Shown here piece after piece: positions 1 through 4,231 of a stretch of 6,967 nt of DNA (the first letter of the stretch is position 1; every line of letters starts with the position of its first letter). The notes under the pieces were generated by a model. The model was not told the DNA's origin and did not search any database. It worked only from the letters and a program-made list of their open reading frames with translations. A program made the position numbers and the translations under genes. The DNA lies in assembly GCA_003645435.1 (NCBI GenBank), contig QNFD01000136.1:1-6967 (forward strand), in the 5' to 3' direction. Source of the stretch: Gammaproteobacteria bacterium. Its GTDB lineage: Bacteria > Pseudomonadota > Gammaproteobacteria > GCA-001735895.

Positions 1-159
1 ATTCGGCATGACGGCGGTGTCGTAGACTCGCCCGGCATGTACCTGCTGGGTACGACCTTGCTGAGGCGGCGTAAATCTAGTTTTATCCACGGCGCCGAGG
101 ACGATGCGCGCGATCTAAGCAGGCACCTGTCGTCCTACCTGGACGATTGCGAAGCATGA
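1..159 (+). CDS. C-terminal end of a probable FAD-dependent oxidoreductase (5' truncated by window edge)
   Basis: Frame 1 is open from the first base to a TGA at 157-159 and gives 52 residues with no start in the window. The visible end contains SPGMYLLGTTLLRRRKSSF, then IHGAEDDARDL and a closing helix. This layout (Pro-Gly-hydrophobic-Tyr, a Gly, an Arg-rich RRRKS stretch, then a Gly and paired acidic residues before a terminal helix) matches what I recall of the C-termini of FAD/NAD(P)-dependent oxidoreductases, where this segment closes the FAD domain. The flavin-binding GxGxxG motif would lie outside the window, so cofactor and substrate cannot be read. The stop is about 195 bp before mdh and a separate promoter lies between them, so co-transcription with mdh is not required. 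That it is coding is fairly sure; the family is a moderate-confidence call. Confidence 0.5.
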   Translation: MRHDGGVVDSPGMYLLGTTLLRRRKSSFIHGAEDDARDLSRHLSSYLDDCEA

Positions 160-279
160 ATTTGGTTTAATTAATTTGGAGAGGATTCAAGAGTGTTTTA
201 TTCGGAATCAGGATAACGCCCGCAATAATAGCCCCAATTAATACTCTGCATTAATAGTTTACTGTTAGCCGTTAATGGC

Positions 280-308
280 TTGTCAATCTGCTGGTGCGCC
301 GATAAGAT
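280..308 (+). promoter_or_regulatory. Predicted sigma70 promoter for mdh
   Basis: TTGTCA at 280-285 matches five of six bases of the -35 consensus. TAAGAT at 303-308 matches four of six bases of the -10 consensus. The spacer is exactly 17 bp. The expected transcription start is near 315, leaving a leader of about 40 bases before the mdh ATG. The rest of the 160-351 spacer is AT-rich, with no convincing terminator for the upstream gene and no other gene. A short AGCC/GGCT inverted repeat (4-bp arms, 6-base loop) around 267-280 abuts the -35 box but is too short to call an operator. Confidence 0.55.
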
Positions 309-344
309 GCATCTCCCATTTAAATTCTCAGATTGAAACTTAAC

Positions 345-348
345 GAGG
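345..348 (+). promoter_or_regulatory. Ribosome binding site deciding the mdh start
   Basis: GAGG lies six bases before the ATG at 355 but only three bases before the in-frame GTG at 352. The normal spacing and the match to the E. coli Mdh N-terminus ([14 protein letters not shown]) both favour ATG 355. Confidence 0.6.
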
Positions 349-354
349 CTCGTG

Positions 355-1290
355 ATGAAAGTTTGTGTACTAGGAGCAGCCGGTGGAATCGGGCAACCGC
401 TTTCACTGTTACTGAAATTGCAACTACCCGCGGGTAGCGAATTGTCTCTATACGACGTTGCGCCTTTTACGCCAGGCGTGGCGGTGGACTTGAGTCATAT
501 CCCTACCGACGTATCGGTTAGCGGTTTTGTCGGTGATGACGTCGAAGCGGCGATGGACGGTGCTGATATCGTTGTCATTCCCGCTGGTGTGCCGCGCAAG
601 CCTGGCATGACCCGTGATGACCTGTTCAATGTAAATGCCGGAATTATCAGGAACCTGGTCGGCGCCGGCGCGAAGGCCTGTCCGAATGCCTGCTTCGCGA
701 TTGTTACCAACCCGGTTAACTCGACCGTGCCGATAGCCGCGGAGGTATTAAAAGCCGCAGGTGTTTACAATAAGCGTAAACTTTTCGGTATTACCACACT
801 GGACGTGATCCGTTCGAACACTTTTGTCGCCGAACTCAAGGCCAGGAGTTGTGACGAGGTTAATGTAAACGTCATTGGCGGCCACAGTGGTGTGACCATA
901 CTTCCGCTGCTATCCAGTATCGACGGTGTGGAATTGTCACAGGATGAAATCGAAAGCCTGACACCGCGCATTCAGGAAGCGGGTACCGAAGTGGTCGAAG
1001 CCAAGGCTGGTGCCGGCTCGGCGACCCTGTCGATGGCCCAGGCTGCTGCCCGCTTCACGCTGTCACTGGTAAAAGCCCTGAATGGCGAGTCGGTAACAGA
1101 ATGTACTTTCGTGCAAACCGGTGATGACACCGACAGCTTCCATGCGCAACCGGTCGAGTTGGGCAAGGACGGCGTAGAATCGATCCCTGCACTTCCAGCA
1201 TTAAGTGCCTACGAACAGAAATTAGCCGCCGAACTGCGCGAGGTTCTTGACGGCAATATCCGCAAAGGCCTCGAATTTGCCAATTCCTAA
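355..1290 (+). CDS. mdh: NAD-dependent malate dehydrogenase, E. coli type
   Basis: Catalyses reversible oxidation of malate to oxaloacetate with NAD+ in the cytoplasmic TCA cycle. The 311-residue product is within one residue of E. coli Mdh (312) and follows its numbering over the catalytic core. Visible are the Rossmann glycine motif GAAGGIGQ (7-14), Asp34 that binds the adenosine ribose (LYD) and favours NAD, substrate-binding Arg81 and Arg87 in the mobile loop RKPGMTR, Asn119 in TNPVN, Asp150 and Arg153 in TTLDVIR, and catalytic His177 in GGHSG. The C-terminal domain keeps the AGTEVVEAK and GSATLSM blocks. A GTG one codon earlier is also in frame, but the ribosome binding site favours this ATG. 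A lipoprotein gene begins on the last base of its TAA, suggesting translational coupling. All key residues are present, so an active enzyme is expected. Confidence 0.97.
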   Translation: MKVCVLGAAGGIGQPLSLLLKLQLPAGSELSLYDVAPFTPGVAVDLSHIPTDVSVSGFVGDDVEAAMDGADIVVIPAGVPRKPGMTRDDLFNVNAGIIRNLVGAGAKACPNACFAIVTNPVNSTVPIAAEVLKAAGVYNKRKLFGITTLDVIRSNTFVAELKARSCDEVNVNVIGGHSGVTILPLLSSIDGVELSQDEIESLTPRIQEAGTEVVEAKAGAGSATLSMAQAAARFTLSLVKALNGESVTECTFVQTGDDTDSFHAQPVELGKDGVESIPALPALSAYEQKLAAELREVLDGNIRKGLEFANS

Positions 1291-1712
1291 TGCAGATAGT
1301 TTACCGTAGCTGCATGCGTTTCTGGATTCTCTCGCTGGTTAGTTTGTCTTTGCTCGGTTGTGGTTCGACCGGATCAACATCGGGTCAAATGACCATTGAT
1401 TCCGGCATACTCCAGGCGACTGGCATTATCAAGGCCCGTGAAATACTTGACCTGAAAAAAATCGAAGCCGGCAGCAGTTCAGAGGCTTCCGGTATTGAGG
1501 GACAATCTTTCGGACTCGAGTATTTATCCTCGGGCAAAGGTTATAAATCGAGCACCGCGATCCGTTATGACATCGAGTTGCTTGAGGGCAGCCTGGTAAG
1601 CGTTTATAGTGAATCCTGGCGATATCGGGTTGATGACTGTGTCAGTGTGATTATCAACCTGGAAGATAATAAAACCCCGCCGGTAATATTTCTCAACAAC
1701 AATGATTGCTGA
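1290..1712 (+). CDS. Small predicted lipoprotein of unknown function
   Basis: The product has 140 residues. Its start overlaps the mdh stop by one base (TAATG), so reinitiation by ribosomes leaving mdh is likely; no clear Shine-Dalgarno is seen. The N-terminus has Arg6 and Arg10, a hydrophobic core and the lipobox LLGC with the acylated Cys at residue 24. The next residue is Gly, not Asp, which by the usual +2 rule predicts sorting to the outer membrane. An alternative start at Met9 (1314) would give a tidier signal peptide, MRFWIL.., also lacking a good ribosome binding site. After the Cys comes a short Ser/Thr/Gly linker, then a mixed-charge domain of about 100 residues with two Cys near the end (in VDDCVSV and the final residue) that could form a disulfide. 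I recognise no family. The coupling to mdh may be positional only. Confidence 0.75.
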   Translation: MQIVYRSCMRFWILSLVSLSLLGCGSTGSTSGQMTIDSGILQATGIIKAREILDLKKIEAGSSSEASGIEGQSFGLEYLSSGKGYKSSTAIRYDIELLEGSLVSVYSESWRYRVDDCVSVIINLEDNKTPPVIFLNNNDC

Positions 1713-1831
1713 TATCAGGCTTTCTATAAGCCAATAGCCAGGTTGTTTCTATCTTCTTATCCGAATCACCGCGGAGGGGATAGCCCACACCCCCCACGGT
1801 ATCCAGTATTGGTTATCGACCGACCCCAGGG
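1713..1831. other. Spacer between convergent genes, weak hairpin only
   Basis: These 119 bp separate the lipoprotein stop from the stop of the minus-strand Sgp-like gene. The only stem of note is GGCTT/AAGCC at 1718-1732 with a five-base loop. It could serve both directions, but neither side has a proper T-run, so I do not call a terminator. No ORF or RNA gene is seen. Confidence 0.3.
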
Positions 1832-2470
1832 CTAGTAGTCCCATCCCCGACCATAACCACCGCGATAGGGCCCGCCATACCGATCATAGGAATAAGGTCG
1901 GCGTCCATAACCAGGGTCATACGGGCCAGAAGAGTAGGATCCGGGCCCATAGCCTGGACCATAGGGGTCACGGGAATAGGGTCCATAGCCTGGACCATAC
2001 GGATCACGGGAATAGGGTCGTCCATAACCTGAACCGTACGGATCATTGGAATAAGGCCCGGATCCATAGCGACGATAGTCGTAAGGGCCTCTGTCCCAGC
2101 GACCACCCCGGTCCCAACCGTAGCCATTTCCCCGGCCGCTACCATAGCCGTCTCCCCAGCCACTGAAATTCAGGTTCATATTCCCGGATCCGAAACCATT
2201 ACCAAAACCGCTGAAAGGTCCACCCCAGCCGCCGGGGCCATTATTCCAGCCACCGGGGCCATTATTCCAGCCGCCGGGGCTATTATTCCAGCCGCCGGGG
2301 CTATTATTCCAGCCGCCGGGGCTATTATTCCAGCCACCGGGGCTATTATTCCAGCCGCCAGGCCCGCCCCAACCCCCGGGTCCGCCCCAGAAGGCATTGG
2401 CGGGCTGAACCAAAAGCAGGGTCCACCCCAGGATTGCACTAATTGAAATCGCTTTAACAAGCTTATTCAT
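1832..2470 (-). CDS. Sulfur globule protein-like exported Gly/Trp/Tyr-rich protein
   Basis: The product has 212 residues from the ATG at 2470. An ATG two codons earlier (2476) is only two bases from the AGGAG motif, so it is less likely. Residues 1-26 form a Sec signal peptide ending in the cleavage motif ANA before FWGG. Then come six 7-residue units of the type PGGWNN(S/G) (about 36-77), a segment with NMNLNFSG, and a long Tyr/Gly/Pro/Arg tail with repeated DPYGPGYG and PYSRDPYG words. Sgp proteins of Allochromatium-type bacteria have the same plan: a cleaved signal peptide, an aromatic- and Gly-rich low-complexity body and an Asn-Met-Asn-like segment. They form the protein coat of periplasmic sulfur globules. 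The role here is inferred from that resemblance; a different extracytoplasmic structural protein is possible. No Cys is present in the mature part. It follows the other Sgp-like gene by 55 bp on the same strand. Confidence 0.65.
   Translation of the reverse strand: MNKLVKAISISAILGWTLLLVQPANAFWGGPGGWGGPGGWNNSPGGWNNSPGGWNNSPGGWNNSPGGWNNGPGGWNNGPGGWGGPFSGFGNGFGSGNMNLNFSGWGDGYGSGRGNGYGWDRGGRWDRGPYDYRRYGSGPYSNDPYGSGYGRPYSRDPYGPGYGPYSRDPYGPGYGPGSYSSGPYDPGYGRRPYSYDRYGGPYRGGYGRGWDY
2240..2365 (-). repeat. Six 21-bp coding tandem repeats (GGWNN heptads)
   Basis: ATTATTCC recurs on the plus strand at 2240, 2261, 2282, 2303, 2324 and 2345, an exact 21-bp period. Each unit encodes a heptad PGGWNNS or PGGWNNG, placing Trp at every seventh residue (40 to 75). 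The reading frame is kept, so copy number can change without a frameshift. Confidence 0.9.
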
Positions 2471-2478
2471 CGTCATAT

Positions 2479-2483
2479 CTCCT
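2479..2483 (-). promoter_or_regulatory. Ribosome binding site of the smaller Sgp-like gene
   Basis: On the minus strand AGGAG sits eight bases before the ATG at 2470 and two bases before the ATG at 2476. The spacing selects 2470 (MNKLVK..) as the start. Confidence 0.6.
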
Positions 2484-2525
2484 GTTTAAAGGGGTTGCGA
2501 GTGGATTTTACCCGGTTGCAACATG

Positions 2526-3461
2526 CTAGTTTTGTGGTGGCGCGTAATCCGGGTTGCCATCACGGGCAGGGGCCTCGCCTTGATCCTGGGCCGGGTGCTG
2601 CCCTTTCATGCCATGTTGAGAACGAGAAGGTGGTCCCTGGCGATGATAGCGATCGTCATAGTAACGGTTCCCAGATCCTCGACCGTATCCGTCGAAGTCA
2701 CCGCCGCCGTCAAAACCCATGTTGAAATTGCCCCGACCACGGCCATAACCGCGTCCGTTGCCATCACCATAGTAGTCACCGTAACCACGGCCACGTCCAT
2801 AACCATCTCCACGGTAATCACCACGGCCACGGCCGTCGAAGTCACCGCCGCCGTCAAAGCCCATGTTGAAATTGCCCCGACCACGGCCATAACCGCGTCC
2901 GTTGCCATCACCGTAGTAGTCACCGTAACCACGGCCACGTCCATAACCATCTCCACGGTAATCACCTCGGCCACGGCCGTCGAAGTCACCGCCGCCGTCA
3001 AAACCCATGTTGAAATTGCCGCGACCGCTTCCATTACCACGTCCGTAGCCATCTCCATAGTAGTCACCATAGCCACGACCACGGCCATAACCGTCTCCAC
3101 GGTAATCGCCCCGACCACGGCCGTCGAAGTCGCCATCAAAGCCCATGTTGAAATTACCCCGACCGCTTCCATTACCACGTCCGTAGCCATCTCCATAGTA
3201 GTCACCGTAACCACGACCACGGCCATAACCGTCGCCATAGTAATCACCACGACCGCGGCCGTCGAAGTCGCCGTCAAAGCCCATGTTGAAATTGCCGCGA
3301 CTGCGTCCATAACCACGTCCGTAGCTATCGCCATAGTAGTTGCCGTAACCACGGTCGTAACCATCGCCTCCATAAGGACGTGCCGAAGCTAATTCGACCG
3401 CTCCCAGGGCGATTACACCAGCAACCATACTGGCTAAAATTGTTGTTGATCGAAATTTCAT
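2526..3461 (-). CDS. Large repeat-built sulfur globule protein-like exported protein
   Basis: The product has 311 residues. The ATG at 3461 is chosen over the one at 3473 because GGAG lies six bases upstream, inside the longer reading frame. Residues 1-27 are a Sec signal peptide ending LASA before RPYGG. The body is four tandem units of 46, 46, 48 and 48 residues plus a partial fifth, each with RGNFNMGFDG, DFDGRGRGDY and GYGRGRGYGDYYGDG. A non-repeated hydrophilic tail of about 50 residues (QHGMKGQHPAQ.., ending APPQN) closes it. The NFNMGF word and the Gly/Tyr/Arg/Asp body resemble Sgp coat proteins, in expanded form. No enzyme domain and no mature-part Cys is visible. With Asp and Arg both abundant it should be disordered and self-associating. 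The sulfur globule role is inferred; another matrix or surface protein is the alternative. The smaller Sgp-like gene follows 55 bp downstream and is probably co-transcribed. Confidence 0.65.
   Translation of the reverse strand: MKFRSTTILASMVAGVIALGAVELASARPYGGDGYDRGYGNYYGDSYGRGYGRSRGNFNMGFDGDFDGRGRGDYYGDGYGRGRGYGDYYGDGYGRGNGSGRGNFNMGFDGDFDGRGRGDYRGDGYGRGRGYGDYYGDGYGRGNGSGRGNFNMGFDGGGDFDGRGRGDYRGDGYGRGRGYGDYYGDGNGRGYGRGRGNFNMGFDGGGDFDGRGRGDYRGDGYGRGRGYGDYYGDGNGRGYGRGRGNFNMGFDGGGDFDGYGRGSGNRYYDDRYHRQGPPSRSQHGMKGQHPAQDQGEAPARDGNPDYAPPQN
2688..3299 (-). repeat. 138/144-bp coding tandem repeats, four full copies and one partial
   Basis: The repeats cover residues 55-258 of the larger Sgp-like protein. 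Copies 1 and 2 are 138 bp. Copies 3 and 4 are 144 bp because a Gly-Gly is inserted after GFDG. Compared by eye, 2731-2874 and 2875-3018 differ at three of 144 bases, while the upstream copies are more diverged, pointing to a recent duplication or gene conversion at the 3' end of the gene. Confidence 0.92.
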
Positions 3462-3467
3462 GAAATT

Positions 3468-3471
3468 CTCC
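3468..3471 (-). promoter_or_regulatory. Ribosome binding site of the larger Sgp-like gene
   Basis: On the minus strand GGAG is followed by six bases and then ATG at 3461. It lies inside the first codons of the alternative start at 3473, which has no comparable motif before it. Confidence 0.6.
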
Positions 3472-3518
3472 ATCGATTAATTGTAAGAAAAAAGAGTCCG
3501 AATTCACTAAACAGGAAA

Positions 3519-3537
3519 CGGATTCCATATAAATCCG
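3519..3537 (-). promoter_or_regulatory. Candidate operator dyad upstream of the Sgp-like genes
   Basis: CGGATT and AATCCG flank a seven-base AT-rich centre (ccatata on the plus strand), a 19-bp dyad about 58 bases upstream of the ATG at 3461. The TATAT in the centre could belong to a -10 element, but I find no well-spaced -35 box. A regulator-binding site is only one reading; it may be a chance dyad. Confidence 0.25.
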
Positions 3538-3570
3538 CCAACCGGAACAGGCCGGTCGACAGTGTTACCT

Positions 3571-3593
3571 GGCGAGGATGAATTATCCTCGCC
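3571..3593. other. Perfect 9-bp hairpin in the gap upstream of the Sgp-like genes
   Basis: GGCGAGGAT and ATCCTCGCC form a perfect 9-bp stem around the five-base loop GAATT. No T-run follows on either strand, so it is not a standard intrinsic terminator. Between it and the MITE-like element (3594-3640) I see no gene. Confidence 0.45.
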
Positions 3594-3640
3594 GGGATTC
3601 GGTTACCGGGCATGTTAAATTCACCCGCGTCGTATTTTAA

Positions 3641-3791
3641 GGAACCTCTGATCAATTCAGAGGTTCCTGTGGTACATGGAAGTGCCACCAAAATCAATAA
3701 CCATAAGTTATTGATTTTGAGAGAAAAGTGAAAATCACATTTTTCGCTTTTCGTGCTCTGAGAATTCATGGATGAATTATTCAGAGCTTCC
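3641..3791. mobile_element. MITE-like element, 151 bp, with TTAA at both ends
   Basis: The ends are imperfect terminal inverted repeats: GGAACCTCTGATCAATTCA on the left and GGAAGCTCTGAATAATTCA on the right (reverse complement), 16 of 19 matching. TTAA lies directly outside each end (3637-3640 and 3792-3795), as a 4-bp target duplication would. The shared match continues outward to ATTTTAA on both sides. The interior is nearly all hairpin: 12-bp stem at 3640-3668, perfect 13-bp stem at 3689-3719, 12-bp stem with one G-T pair at 3723-3752, and a two-part stem at 3755-3787. There is no ORF of note. TTAA fits the YTAR target of some IS5-family elements, so a non-autonomous IS5-type derivative is my guess. 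It could also act as a transcript-end or mRNA-stabilising structure 28 bp after the small exported-protein gene. Confidence 0.65.
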
Positions 3792-3819
3792 TTAAAATTC
3801 AGCATGCCGCGACCACCAT

Positions 3820-4230
3820 TCACCACCACTCGGGATTATCATCGTAACGGCGTGGCAGATTAGCGCGACTGCGCCACCATTCATTGATGGCGGCACTCGA
3901 GTAAGGAGCCAGTGGAGTTCCCCAGCGGACCCACAGATACGGATTGTCGAGATGGTCCCAGGTACGTGGGTTGTCAAATCCGCGTTGCTGACCGTAACCT
4001 CGTTGCATGAGGTGTTGAGGGCTAACATAAGGTGAACTGCCCGCTATCCAGGGTATCGACATAGTCGGTTCTTGTGCCGCATACAGTACTGGTGGCGGCC
4101 GCAGTGTTAGCGGTGCCCCCGCTGGTCTTACCTGGGCATCTGAAATCTCGCCAAATGTAGCCCCCTGTGCAATGCTAAAGCACAGTAAGCTGGTTGCTAT
4201 AATTGCATTTCGGAATATTGCTGGCTTCAT
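3820..4230 (-). CDS. Small exported Trp-rich protein of unknown function
   Basis: The product has 136 residues. It starts one base after the stop of the RND gene, with a strong AGGAAGGA ribosome binding site embedded in that gene's last codons, so the two are surely one transcript. Residues 1-24 look like a Sec signal peptide (MKPAIFRNAIIATSLL.., AQGA before TFG). The mature part has a Pro-rich stretch (LTLRPPPVLY) and a C-terminal half rich in Trp, Tyr, Arg and Asn, including RTWDHLDNPYLWVRWG, NEWWRSR and the terminal NPEWW. No Cys in the mature part and no membrane helix is apparent. I do not recognise the family. The context suggests a periplasmic partner or product-handling protein of the RND transporter; this is inference. 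Confidence 0.8.
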   Translation of the reverse strand: MKPAIFRNAIIATSLLCFSIAQGATFGEISDAQVRPAGAPLTLRPPPVLYAAQEPTMSIPWIAGSSPYVSPQHLMQRGYGQQRGFDNPRTWDHLDNPYLWVRWGTPLAPYSSAAINEWWRSRANLPRRYDDNPEWW

Positions 4231-4231
4231 C

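Noticed and set aside
1813..2460. Overlapping minus-strand ORFs of 116 and 94 residues within the smaller Sgp-like gene
   Set aside because: They are frame shadows of the Gly/Tyr-rich coding sequence and 21-bp array, without good starts.
2240..3299. Possible CRISPR array because of regularly spaced repeats
   Set aside because: The 21-bp and 138/144-bp periods are continuous in-frame coding repeats with no unique spacers.
2606..3373. Second minus-strand ORF of 255 residues in another frame of the same repeats
   Set aside because: A repeat length divisible by three keeps every frame open once one is; its Met/Val/Thr composition is a shadow, not a protein family.
2523..3392. Long plus-strand ORF of 289 residues rich in Val, Thr and Ala opposite the larger Sgp-like gene
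   Set aside because: It is an antisense reading of the 138/144-bp repeats, with no signal peptide, ribosome binding site or domain. The minus-strand frame has all of the first two and a sensible protein.
3480..3485. TACAAT as a -10 box for the larger Sgp-like gene
   Set aside because: The upstream -35 region is poor and the transcript would start almost at the ribosome binding site.
3640..3668. Intrinsic terminator at the 12-bp stem AGGAACCTCTGA/TCAGAGGTTCCT
   Set aside because: Only a short TTAAAAT follows on the minus strand, no T-run follows on the plus strand, and the stem is better explained as one end of the MITE-like element.
3458..3829. Minus-strand ORF spanning the gap between the small exported-protein gene and the larger Sgp-like gene
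   Set aside because: It runs through the hairpin element and has no plausible start signal or protein character.
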